Shown in pieces: positions 6,893-15,497 of a DNA stretch of 19,223 nucleotides. The position numbers and the translations under genes are program-made. Each line of letters begins with the position of its first letter. The first letter of the stretch is position 1. Source of the stretch: CAYYJM01 sp964471755 (GTDB lineage: Bacteria; Planctomycetota; Planctomycetia; Gemmatales; Gemmataceae); NCBI GenBank assembly GCA_964471755.1, contig CAYYJM010000108.1:1-19223 (forward strand), read 5' to 3'. The notes beneath the pieces are model-generated. The model was not told where the DNA came from. It made no database searches and saw nothing but the letters and a program-made list of their open reading frames with translations.

Positions 6893-6961
6893 GGACGGCA
6901 GGCCGCCTGCATTCATGCGGTAACTTTCGGATCGATTCCGTCTGTCGGAGGAGAGAACATC

Positions 6962-8059
6962 ATGATCTTGAGGCTCGGAGGGCTGGCCGTCTCCGCCCTG
7001 GCCTTTGCCCTGATCGCGGGCGCGGGTCTGGCAGCGGAGAGTTCTACCCCCCTATCGAAGGGAATTGCGTCCTTCGGGACCTACGCGGCCCCGGCGCTGG
7101 ACGCCGCGAAGAACCAGGCGGCCGCCTGGCTCAAGAGCGCCGGCAAGACCGACGCCGCCACGATGCAGCGCTTCGAGGCGATCTGGAAGGGGAATCGGCC
7201 CCTGCTCGACAAGGTCGTTCGGACGCTGGAACTCGGTGACCCCAACGCCGCCGCTCTGATGCGCGACGCTCGCGATCTGGACGCCGCGGCCCCACGCGAC
7301 GTGCCGAGCATCCTCAAGGACACCAAGGTGGCTCCGTTCCTGCGGAACAATCTGGCCATCGGCTACGCCCGGATTCTGATGACCCGCAAGGTCTATGACG
7401 AGGCCCTCGAAGTCCTGAGCCACGTCAAGCCGGAGCAGACGGTCGATCCCTCGGCCTTCTTCTTCAGCAAGGCGGTGGCCGAGTTCACCCTCATGAACAA
7501 GAAGGAAGCCGACGAGACGATCGCTCACCTGCTGGACGATGTCACGGACGCTCCCGAACGCTATCGCATGGTCGGGGCCCTGATGCACCTCGACATGATG
7601 ACCTGGCGCGACAAGGATCTGGACTGGATCAGCCGCAAGATGAACATCGTCCGGGACCGCCTGGAGATCAATCGCGGCGGCAAGAAGACCCAGAAGATCG
7701 AGCGCGAGATTCTCGTCCGTCTGGATGAGATCATCAAGGAGATGGAGAACCAGCAGAAGAAGTCGAGCAGCTCGAACGGTGGCAGCTGCCCCAACGGCGG
7801 CCCGTCACAGGGTGGTGGCCCGCCTCAGGGCAACCAGGCGAGCGGAAGCCCGGCCACCGAGAGCGGTCTGCCAGCCGGCATCGCTCAGGGTGTCGCCGAC
7901 AAGAAGGAAGACCGCAAGCTGGTTCAGGAGTGGGGCAACCTGCCGGAGAAGGAGCGGGCCGCCGCTCAGCAGGATCTCTCACGCCGCGTCCCGGAGAAGT
8001 ACCAGGGCGCGATCCAGACCTACACCCGCAGCATCAGCAACAAGAGCGGCGGGCAGTAA
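6962..8059 (+). CDS. Secreted alpha-helical protein of unknown function
   Basis: This 365-residue protein has a clear signal peptide (residues 1-24, LAVSALAFALIAGAGLAA, cleavage before ESS). The mature part is helical: residues 120-230 read like degenerate tetratricopeptide-type helices (NNLAIGYARILMTRKVYDEALEVL). Next come a charged stretch KIEREILVRLDEIIKEMENQQKK (residues 240-262), a low-complexity Ser/Gly/Pro/Gln linker (about 263-305), and a C-terminal motif WGNLPEKERAAAQQDL with RRVPEKYQGAIQTYTR. That last motif recurs in secreted planctomycete proteins of unknown role. GGAGG lies 10-12 bases before the ATG. It may be co-transcribed with the selenoprotein gene 69 bp upstream, and ends in a strong terminator. 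I cannot assign a function. Confidence 0.8.
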   Translation: MILRLGGLAVSALAFALIAGAGLAAESSTPLSKGIASFGTYAAPALDAAKNQAAAWLKSAGKTDAATMQRFEAIWKGNRPLLDKVVRTLELGDPNAAALMRDARDLDAAAPRDVPSILKDTKVAPFLRNNLAIGYARILMTRKVYDEALEVLSHVKPEQTVDPSAFFFSKAVAEFTLMNKKEADETIAHLLDDVTDAPERYRMVGALMHLDMMTWRDKDLDWISRKMNIVRDRLEINRGGKKTQKIEREILVRLDEIIKEMENQQKKSSSSNGGSCPNGGPSQGGGPPQGNQASGSPATESGLPAGIAQGVADKKEDRKLVQEWGNLPEKERAAAQQDLSRRVPEKYQGAIQTYTRSISNKSGGQ

Positions 8060-8072
8060 TCACTGACCTCCG

Positions 8073-8126
8073 GAAACGAACCCGGGCGGGCTCGATCTCA
8101 CGAGCCCGCCCGGGTTCTTTCGTTTC
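8073..8126. terminator. Strong bidirectional intrinsic terminator
   Basis: A perfect 16-bp stem, AACCCGGGCGGGCTCG (8079-8094) with CGAGCCCGCCCGGGTT (8101-8116), closes a 6-base loop. An outer pair GAAACG (8073-8078) and CGTTTC (8121-8126) extends it past a 4-base bulge. T-rich sequence follows on the plus strand. It lies between two convergent genes, 13 bases after one stop and 8 before the other, so it should serve both. Confidence 0.9.
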
Positions 8127-8134
8127 GAGTCGCC

Positions 8135-11100
8135 TCACGGACCTTTCTTGCCCGGTTCGGTGAACAGCAACAACCCCAGCCCTTCGGGCCGGAGCGCTTC
8201 CTCGGGTGCCTCGGCCGGCAGCGACAGGGCCTGGACGCCGACACCCGGCGTCGTCCGCACCACGTTGCAGGCCCAGATCGTTCCCTGATGAATGCCCTCG
8301 CCGGTCAGGCCCTCCAGCGGAATCGCCAGCTCGACGGTCCAGCTGGTGTCATCGTGATGACGGGCGACGAACCAGCGTGGATTCCACGCCCGATCGCCCC
8401 AGCAGTCGTCGGCCACGCAGCCCCGCTGATCGACCTGAAGATGGAACGCCGTCGCGTAGTCGCGATCCAGGTCGAGGATCAGACTCACGCGGTCGTACGG
8501 TCGCAGGTCCTGATCGTGCTGTCGTGGCAGGGTCGGTCCCATCGCCTTGCCGGTGGGATGGGTACACTTGACAGCGACGTAGAGGTGCTGTGCGTCATGA
8601 GCGACGCGGACCTCGGTCGGATAGGCGGCCACGTCGCCGGTGGCCGTTCGGAGCTTCGCCGGCTGGGCCGCCTCCCAGCAGGGATCGTCGAGCTTGCCGT
8701 CGAGGATCGGTCGGCGCTCGGTCAGCCGGCTGGCCAGCTGCGGTCGAGGCGACTCGCCGGTGCGATCCAGGAGCCAGAGTTCCGCCTGGGCGGCCGTCTT
8801 CCAGGGGCCGTCCGGCTGGCGCGACGCGACCAGAGCGAAGCCCTTGCGAGCCCCTTCGATGTCACCGAGTCGCCGCTTGACACTGAGCAGGGCCATCTGC
8901 ACGGCCGGGTCGAGAGCGTGCAACGGACCATGAACGGCCAACTGCTTCTCCAGGGCGAGCGTCCCCTCGCACCAGCGACGAGCCCCGTCGCGATCCGTCA
9001 GCGTGCCCTGGTAGGCCGCCTGGATGATCTCGGTCTTCGGGACGGGCAGGTCTTTCTCGAGGCCCTTCCCGGATTGGCCCTGCTTGATCGTCGTATCGGT
9101 GCCGTTCACGACGCCGGCTTCCTGCTCGCCGTAGCGGATGAACTGGCGCAGGTCGTGCCGGCGTCGGGCTTCGCTGCTGGCGTGATACTGCATCAGCCAG
9201 CGGCAGGCGACCACGGTCTGCGGATGAGCCGGGTAACGCTCGACCACGAGCTGATAGACCTCGCGAGCCAGAGCCCACTGCCCGGCCCGGACGAGCTGGC
9301 CGCCGAGTTGGCACGCCGTTCGGGCCGCCAGGTCACCGGGCAGCTTGTCGAGCAGAGGACCGAGCCGTCCCATGAGGCGGTTCGCATCGGTCAATTCGCT
9401 GCTCGGATTTTCGACCAGGGCCTGGAACGTGTTCAGCTGCTGGACGGTCTTCTGCAACGCCTCCGTGTCGGTCGTGGTGGGCACCAGAGTCCGGCGAGCC
9501 AGGCCGCCGCGAGCCAGGTCGATGCCCTGCATCAGGTGCCGATGCGTGTCGCCGTCGGCCGGCCCGCTGATCAGGCGATAGGCTCGTGCCGTCGGGTAGC
9601 GAGCCTCCTCGCCGAGCAGGGCCGTGCTGGCCAGGGCGGCCTGGTCGCGTGCCGTGGTGCCGAGAGACGGCGTGAACTCGGTCGTGTCGAGGACGACCTG
9701 CTTCTTGCCGCTGGTGGGAGCGAGCGAGTAGACCTTGGCCGGTCGCCAGGGTTCGAGGTTGAGGACGCGGAGTTGCTCCGGATAAGCCTGCTCGTCGCCG
9801 GCCAGGGTGACGGCCTGTTCGAGCAGCTTGAGCAGCCGTTCCTCCAGGGGCGCGAGGCCGGTCACCTCGTGCGGCCCATCGGCCAGGACGAGGTTCGGCC
9901 GCCACATGCGCAGGGCGAGGACCATCTGACCGAGCAGGTGATCGTTGGCCCGGTCGCCGTGCAGGCGGTTCCAGGCCTGGACGACGGCGTCGGCCGAGGT
10001 GCCCGTCAGGTGCGACGGCATCGGGAACGCCCAGAGCATCTCGCCGGCCGCACCGCCGGCCGTCCGAGCGCCGGCCGCCACCTTGAACGGCTGACAGGAC
10101 CGGGCCAGGGCGGCACTGTTCGAGTCGGGGGCGACCAGCTGAAGGGCGACGCTCAGGTAGCCTTCCTGACCGCCCAGGGTCGCCAGGGTGTCGAGCGGAA
10201 TGCGCTCCGGCCGGGCGTGAACGGAAAGGACGGCGGCACGCTGACCACCGCGGCGCTGGAGCCGCCAGGTCTTTCCGCCGTCCTGCGTCGTGAGAATCGT
10301 GCCGAGTTCGCCGACCGCGTAGCCGATCTTCTCGTCGAGGAAGAAGACGCCGTTGAGCGGCACGTTCTGGCCGGTACGCTGGACCTGCCAGGTCTTGCCG
10401 AAGTCGGGGCTGTGCAGCAGAACCGAGCCGGGCCGACCGACCGCCCACACCCGGTCTCCCTGGCCGTGGATGCCGTGCAGATCCCAGACCGGCCGGACGG
10501 CTTCCAGGCCCTTGAGTTCGACGAAACTCCACGTCGCGCCGAGGCTGCCGTCGCTGTGCAGGATCAGGCCGCCCTGCCCCACTGCCAGGCCCTGTTTGCC
10601 GTGGAAGTAGACGCCGGTGACGGCTCGGCCGCCCAGCGAATCGACCTCGCTCTGAACCACTCGACCGTTCTTGACCGAGGCCAGGCGGTTCCAGGCTCCG
10701 CCGAGGGCAGCCTCGCCGGTCGGAGTGAACCAGCCGGCCCGCCAGGTCGTCGTTCGCGAGCCCGGCAGCGGATGCCAGGTTCGGCCGCCGTCGGCCGTGC
10801 GGAAGACGCCGGACGGATGCGTCTCGGAGCCGTCGCCGAAGAGGTAGCCCTCCCGTTCGCGGACGAAGCGAACGCCGTTGAGGCCGGGCAGCGTCCCGTG
10901 CATGGCTCGCTGCCATTTTTCGCCGCCGTCGTTGGTGACGAGGACGACGCCCTCGGTGCGTCCGCCGGACAGTTCGATCCGGCCCACGACCCAGCCGGAG
11001 TAGGGATTGAGGAAGTGGATCGCCCGGAGCGAGGCGGCCACGCCGGAGTTCTGCCGCTCCCAGTTCTTGCCGCCATCGATCGTGTGCCAGATGACGCCCT

Positions 11101-11242
11101 CGTCACCGACGGCCCAGCCCTCGTTCTTATCGACGAACTGGACCGCGTGAAGTGGAGCGTCCTCGTACCACGGTTTACCGGCCGCACTGACCATCCCGAC
11201 CGGCAGGATGGTGAAGAGTGTGGCCAGGAGAAGTTGACGCAT
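8135..11242 (-). CDS. Secreted multidomain protein: YCF48-like propeller, degenerate LmbE-like domain, CBM9-like domain
   Basis: This is a 1035-residue protein. Residues 1-21 are a signal peptide (LLLATLFTILPVGMVSAAG). Residues 23-330 are YCF48/BNR-type propeller blades, with repeated GWAVGDEGVI, TxDGGKxW and GYAVGELGTIL motifs. Residues 335-510 resemble an LmbE/PIG-L deacetylase: VLSVHARPERIPLDTLATL at the start, RPNLVLADGP, then DEQAYPEQLRVLNLEPWRPAKVYSL. The metal-binding AHPDDE is replaced by HARPERIP, so it is probably inactive. A helical, TPR-like region follows. Residues 840-1035 look like a CBM9-type carbohydrate-binding domain (ILDGKLDDPCWEAA, VAHDAQHLYVAV, DRVSLILDLD). The internal ATG at 11242 was chosen because GGGAGG precedes it and a signal peptide follows; the frame itself is open into the upstream paralogue. 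It is the last gene of the minus-strand cluster. Confidence 0.82.
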   Translation of the reverse strand: MRQLLLATLFTILPVGMVSAAGKPWYEDAPLHAVQFVDKNEGWAVGDEGVIWHTIDGGKNWERQNSGVAASLRAIHFLNPYSGWVVGRIELSGGRTEGVVLVTNDGGEKWQRAMHGTLPGLNGVRFVREREGYLFGDGSETHPSGVFRTADGGRTWHPLPGSRTTTWRAGWFTPTGEAALGGAWNRLASVKNGRVVQSEVDSLGGRAVTGVYFHGKQGLAVGQGGLILHSDGSLGATWSFVELKGLEAVRPVWDLHGIHGQGDRVWAVGRPGSVLLHSPDFGKTWQVQRTGQNVPLNGVFFLDEKIGYAVGELGTILTTQDGGKTWRLQRRGGQRAAVLSVHARPERIPLDTLATLGGQEGYLSVALQLVAPDSNSAALARSCQPFKVAAGARTAGGAAGEMLWAFPMPSHLTGTSADAVVQAWNRLHGDRANDHLLGQMVLALRMWRPNLVLADGPHEVTGLAPLEERLLKLLEQAVTLAGDEQAYPEQLRVLNLEPWRPAKVYSLAPTSGKKQVVLDTTEFTPSLGTTARDQAALASTALLGEEARYPTARAYRLISGPADGDTHRHLMQGIDLARGGLARRTLVPTTTDTEALQKTVQQLNTFQALVENPSSELTDANRLMGRLGPLLDKLPGDLAARTACQLGGQLVRAGQWALAREVYQLVVERYPAHPQTVVACRWLMQYHASSEARRRHDLRQFIRYGEQEAGVVNGTDTTIKQGQSGKGLEKDLPVPKTEIIQAAYQGTLTDRDGARRWCEGTLALEKQLAVHGPLHALDPAVQMALLSVKRRLGDIEGARKGFALVASRQPDGPWKTAAQAELWLLDRTGESPRPQLASRLTERRPILDGKLDDPCWEAAQPAKLRTATGDVAAYPTEVRVAHDAQHLYVAVKCTHPTGKAMGPTLPRQHDQDLRPYDRVSLILDLDRDYATAFHLQVDQRGCVADDCWGDRAWNPRWFVARHHDDTSWTVELAIPLEGLTGEGIHQGTIWACNVVRTTPGVGVQALSLPAEAPEEALRPEGLGLLLFTEPGKKGP

Positions 11243-11249
11243 CGACCGC

Positions 11250-11255
11250 CCTCCC
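11250..11255 (-). promoter_or_regulatory. Ribosome binding site fixing the start at 11242
   Basis: GGGAGG seven bases before the ATG on the minus strand. It supports independent translation of the last gene of the cluster although the frame is open from the gene upstream. Confidence 0.7.
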
Positions 11256-11344
11256 GAGCTTGCAGGATCCCTCCGACGGGAACGGAGGCGGCGGCGATAT
11301 AGCAGGAGCCCGAAGCGCCAGCAAGGGTGATCCCGGGTCGCGGC

Positions 11345-13007
11345 CCAACGGCGCAGAGCGCGGGTGACGCGGGTCGTCGCCTTGAACTGCCAGACCGTCT
11401 TGCCCGTCCGGTCAATCTCGACGGCTCCGATGTCGGTGTTCATGGACGTGACCAGGGTGTTGCCATTGGGCAGACGCAGGGCGGCGATCGGCTGATCGAT
11501 CGGCACCTCCCAGATGACCCGACCGTTGGCGTCATGCTCGACAACGCGGTTGTTGCCGTTCTCCGGCACCAGGACATGGCCATTGGGCAGCACCTCGATC
11601 CGACCGCCCGAGGTGCGGATGTCCACGCCGAAGCTGCGGATCTCCTTCATGGCCTTGTCGAGCAGCACGAAGCGCGTCACGCCGAGCTGCGTCACCAGGG
11701 CCGTCTGGCCGTTCCGCAGCCGGGACATCCGCATGATCAGCTCGCCGCCCGGCCGGGTGTACGTCGAGACCTCCTTGCCCTTCGGATCGACNNNNNNNNN
11801 NATCGACCTCGATCACCTGCTGACGGGTGGCGATCACGGTGTTGCCATTCGGCAGACGCTGGGCCGCCAGGGGACTCTCCGCCTCCTTCTCCCAGATGAC
11901 CTTGCCTTCCTTGTTTCGTTCGGTCACCTTTTGGGCGTTGTGTTCGGCGAGAAGAATGCGGTCGCCTGGCAGATACTGCACGTCGAGCGGGAAGATGACG
12001 TTCTCCAGGGTGAAGCGCGGCTTGTTGTTCGCGTCGAGATCGACCACCTTGTTCTCGTCCAGGAGGACGATGGTGGTGCAACCGAGAATCCGTGTCGCCT
12101 CTTCCAGGCGGGCCGGGTCGAGCCGGTCGCCGTGATCCTTCCACCAGGTCTCCCAGGCCAGGCGGAAGCGCTTGCGGGCGGCCGGGTCGTTGTTCGCCTG
12201 GACCAGCGGCGAGCTATCCTCTCCCAGGCGGTAGAGCAGATCCTCGATCAGGGCCAGGTCCGTGCCGGGCGTCGCCGGGTCGTCGAGCAGGCTGATGAGG
12301 ACCGGCACCGCTTCCTTCTCGCGGATCGATGTCAGACTGAGCGCGACGCGGAACTTGACCCGAGAGTCCGTGTCGGTGAGCAGCTTGCGGACAGCCGGCA
12401 GAGCGTCGGTCGCCTTCGCCCGTGCCAGGGCCGCACCCGCAGCGGCCCGACGGAGCGGCTCCTTGTCGGTCAGTGCCGATAGCAGAGCCGGCGCGGGTTT
12501 GCCGTCGCGGAGGGCCAGATGCTCCAGCGTGGAGCGGATCTCGTCGCCGACGTTCTCCTTCTCGCCGGTGGGCAGATACGCGAGCAGGACGCTGACAGCC
12601 TCGGCATCGCCGGAACGGCCCAGTTGGCGGATCGCGGCGGCCAGGACGGCGGCGGTCGAGCCCTGACTGATCTGCTTGAGGCAGTCCTCGGCTCGCCGGG
12701 CGACCTCCGGATCGGGCGAACCCTTCGCGGCCTGGAGGAGTTCGCTCACGCGATTACCCAGGGCGACGAGTTGCCGGGAGGCTCCCTCGCGCGTCTCGAA
12801 GTCGTCGGCTCCGAGCTGGGCGACGAGCTTCTTCATGCGGGCCTCGTCGGCCAGGTTCGTCGTGCGTTCCTTGAAGAAGGCGATCAGGCCGGGCGACTCC
12901 ACGGCCAGCTTGTTGTCCCGGAGTGTCCGCACGTCCGTCTCGGCTTCCCGGGCGGAGGCCAGCACGGTCAGCAACAGGCACCCCAGCAGGATACGGCTTC
13001 GACGCAT
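11345..13007 (-). CDS. Secreted HEAT-repeat/six-bladed propeller protein, third tandem copy; assembly gap and missing stop
   Basis: The start ATG at 13007 has a long GGAGGAGGAGG ribosome site and a signal peptide (RILLGCLLLTVLASA). Residues to about 285 are HEAT repeats (VRKLLTDTDSRVKFRVALSLTSI, then AVPVLISLLDD), ending in the W-x2-W-W motif LAWETWWKDHGD. The rest is six propeller blades (for example RLPNGNTLV and VVEHDANGRVIWEV). It has one HEAT module where the two upstream paralogues have two. The frame breaks at the 10-N gap (11792-11801) but joins exactly, as VIEVDPKGKEVSTY, if the 6-bp repeat flanking the Ns is merged, giving 548 residues. At the usual end, after RALRR, there is TGG (11345-11347), where the first paralogue has TGA, so no stop occurs before the next gene. 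The role is unknown; proteins of this type are frequent in planctomycetes. Confidence 0.8.
11792..11801. other. Assembly gap (10 N)
   Basis: The ten Ns are flanked on both sides, in the plus-strand reading, by ATCGAC (11786-11791 and 11802-11807). Merging these two copies restores the reading frame and the expected protein sequence, so probably no bases are missing. Confidence 0.85.
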
Positions 13008-13054
13008 GATTCCTCCTCCTCCCAGGCCGAGACGGCTGGTCTTCGGGCCGACGG

Positions 13055-15472
13055 TTACCGCCGGATCGCCCGCAAGGCGTTGGTGGCCAGGTTCGTCTCG
13101 CGGACGATCTGGCCCGATCGGTCCAGTTCCACCAGGCGTGGCGGCCATTGCTGGTTGACCAGGAGCATCCCGCCCGTTCGCAACCGCTGTGCCGACACCG
13201 GCGTCGTGAAGGTGTGCTGCTTGACCACCTTCCCTTCACGATCATACTCGGTGATCTTGTTCTGCCACGAGATCGGAATCAATGCCCCTCCGCCGGGGAG
13301 CAGGTCGTTGCCCAGGTGGGCCAGACCGTTGGTGATCCGGAAACCGCTGATTTCGTGGCCCCGAGCGTCCATCCGGAAGCAGCGGCCCTGGTTCGACAGA
13401 CAGGCGATGCTGCCGTCACGCAGCTTGCGGGCGGTGTACAGATCGCCAGCCGGCCGGGCGATCGTGAAGACCTCGCGTCCGGTGCGGGTCACCTCGAGCA
13501 ACTGATTGCGACAGACGATGAACGTGTTTCCCGACGGGAGGCGCTCGACCTGGATCGGGTTGCCGGACACCTTCTTTTCCCAGAGTACCTCGCCCTGCAA
13601 GTTTCGCTCCGTCACGCGGCACAGGTCATGCTCGGCGACGAGGACGCGTTCGCCGGGCAGCATCTGGGCATCGAAGGGCGTGTTCAGGCCGCGAATCTGC
13701 CAGCGTTCGCGCAACTCGGCGTCGTAGGCGATGATGGTGCCGGTCGCGTTGAAGAGAACCAGGGTCAGGCCGGAGGTGCGTGGCACACTCTGGGCGTTCT
13801 CCTCGTCGAAGCGTGGCAGAGCGACCCGCGTCTCGTTCGTCTGCCACCACTTCTGCCATTCGACCTGGCGCGCGCGACGGGCCTCGTCGCTGGTCCCCTC
13901 GGTGGTCGCCGGCCGGCCAAGACCCTCGGCCAGGCGGAAGAGAAAATCGTCGAGCAGGCGTTCCTCTTCCGGGCTGGAAACCTGGCCGATGAGGCCGAGC
14001 GCGGCCGGGATGGCGGCCCGGTCGCCCTGTCGGACCAGGGCCAGGGCCGCTCGCAGTCGCACGCTCACCTCGCGGTCGTCGAGGCAGCGGCGCAGCGGTT
14101 CGAGCGAGTCGAGATCCGGCACCCGGCCCAGAGCCTCGACCGCCACCTGACGACGCAGCGGCACCGGATCGTCCAGCGCGGCCAGGATCACCTTGCGGCT
14201 GGCCGGCATCAGGCGTGCGATCCGGGCCAGGGCCGACACGATGTCCTCGACCGTGCCGGCCTCCTCGTTGAACGGGAGAAAGGCGAGCAGAGCCTCGGCA
14301 GAGCCAGCGGGCCGACGCAGCGCAAGCAGACGCGGCACCGCGGTGGGCAGCGGCACGACGTTATCGCGGGCCATCCCGGCGAGCAGGGTGCTGGCCCGCT
14401 GGGCGATCTCGGCATCCGCGCTGCGAGTGGCAACACGCAGCAGGGACCGCATCCGGGGGCCGAGTGCCTTCAGATCGGCCGACGCCTGCTCGCGGACCTC
14501 GAACTCCTCGGCTCCGAGCTTCTGGATCAGCTTCTCGGCCGTCGCGCGATCTTCTTCCAGCAGGGTACGCTTGCGGAGTTCGCCGAGTAGAGCCTCGCCG
14601 GTGGTCGCGTCCCACCATTTCTGCCAGGCGTCGCGGGCAAGGCCGCGTGACTCCAGGCTGTCACCGAGGACCAGACGTGGGGCCTGATCCTGAGCCAGGC
14701 CGAGCAGAAACTCCTCGGCCTCATTGCTCAGGGGGATCGGCAACTCGCCGACCAGGCTGATCAGTCGGGCGACGGCCTCCTCCTGGAAACTTGCCAGGGC
14801 GAGTGCGGCTCGCAGCTGAACCAGTGGCACGCGGTCGTTCAGATACGGCTTGAGGCTGCTGGCCGCCTCGCCGGGTCGAGCGGCGGCCGTGGCCTCGATG
14901 ACCACGGCGCGACGCAGAGCCAGCGGATCGTCCAGGGCCTTGCGCAGGACCGAGCCGGCGGCCGGATTTACGCGCGCGAGTTGGGTCAGTCCCAGACGCA
15001 GTTCGCCCAGGATGACCTCGTCCTCCGCCGTCGGAATTAGCGCCAGCAGCGCCGCCGGAGCCTGTTCCGGAGCCTTCTTCGCCAGCAGACGGATGACCGC
15101 CGTCGTGGTCGCGCCGCCGTGGCTCTCCAGGGCTTCGCTCAGAACCCGAAGAGGCTTCGCGGCCGGGTCGTGTTCGGACTCGCGGGCGGCACGCTGGACG
15201 TGGGGCAGCGCCAGCGGTCCCGCGGCCAGGAGGCGAACGCAGGCGACGGCGCGATCGCTGGCCGCGCCAGTACGCACGCTTTCGAGAGCCGAGCGAATCT
15301 CCGCCGGCGTGGGCGGAGTAACCCGCAGACGGGCGAAGGTCAGCAGAGCCTCGGCCGTGGGATCGACGCCGAGTTTCTGCAAGAGAAGTTCGTCCGGCTC
15401 GGCCGTGAGCGTGGCCGGCTCGGAACCGACCACGGTCGGCAGCAGTAGCAGCAGGGTAACGGCGGCGCTCAT
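13055..15472 (-). CDS. Secreted HEAT-repeat/six-bladed propeller protein, second tandem copy
   Basis: This 805-residue protein has a signal peptide (SAAVTLLLLLPTVVGSEP). Two HEAT modules follow, each closing with the W-x2-W-W motif: DAWQKWWDATTGEALL near residue 290 and EWQKWWQTNETRVALPRF near residue 530. Typical helices include VPLVQLRAALALASFQ and REVSVRLRAALALVRQGD. The C-terminal 260 residues are a six-bladed propeller with blade motifs MLPGERVLVAEHD, RLPSGNTFIV and ITEYDREGKVV. It ends ALRAIRR-TAA. The ATG at 15472 begins the signal peptide; the frame is open upstream to 15556 but that part overlaps the previous gene. Its ribosome site is weak. It lies 25 bp after the first copy, so the two are surely co-transcribed. 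HEAT repeats and propellers both bind proteins; there is no catalytic motif and the PQQ-binding Trp motifs are not evident. Confidence 0.88.
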   Translation of the reverse strand: MSAAVTLLLLLPTVVGSEPATLTAEPDELLLQKLGVDPTAEALLTFARLRVTPPTPAEIRSALESVRTGAASDRAVACVRLLAAGPLALPHVQRAARESEHDPAAKPLRVLSEALESHGGATTTAVIRLLAKKAPEQAPAALLALIPTAEDEVILGELRLGLTQLARVNPAAGSVLRKALDDPLALRRAVVIEATAAARPGEAASSLKPYLNDRVPLVQLRAALALASFQEEAVARLISLVGELPIPLSNEAEEFLLGLAQDQAPRLVLGDSLESRGLARDAWQKWWDATTGEALLGELRKRTLLEEDRATAEKLIQKLGAEEFEVREQASADLKALGPRMRSLLRVATRSADAEIAQRASTLLAGMARDNVVPLPTAVPRLLALRRPAGSAEALLAFLPFNEEAGTVEDIVSALARIARLMPASRKVILAALDDPVPLRRQVAVEALGRVPDLDSLEPLRRCLDDREVSVRLRAALALVRQGDRAAIPAALGLIGQVSSPEEERLLDDFLFRLAEGLGRPATTEGTSDEARRARQVEWQKWWQTNETRVALPRFDEENAQSVPRTSGLTLVLFNATGTIIAYDAELRERWQIRGLNTPFDAQMLPGERVLVAEHDLCRVTERNLQGEVLWEKKVSGNPIQVERLPSGNTFIVCRNQLLEVTRTGREVFTIARPAGDLYTARKLRDGSIACLSNQGRCFRMDARGHEISGFRITNGLAHLGNDLLPGGGALIPISWQNKITEYDREGKVVKQHTFTTPVSAQRLRTGGMLLVNQQWPPRLVELDRSGQIVRETNLATNALRAIRR

Positions 15473-15497
15473 GAGTCGTTCTCTTCGGTCGGTCGCC

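Noticed and set aside
6898..6911. Small hairpin GCAGG-CCG-CCTGC after the selenoprotein stop
   Set aside because: The five-base-pair stem has no T-tract and is too weak to call a terminator.
8288..11302. A 1004-codon open frame on the plus strand
   Set aside because: It is antisense to the YCF48/LmbE/CBM9-like gene in GC-rich DNA. It has no domains, and the minus strand has clear motifs throughout.
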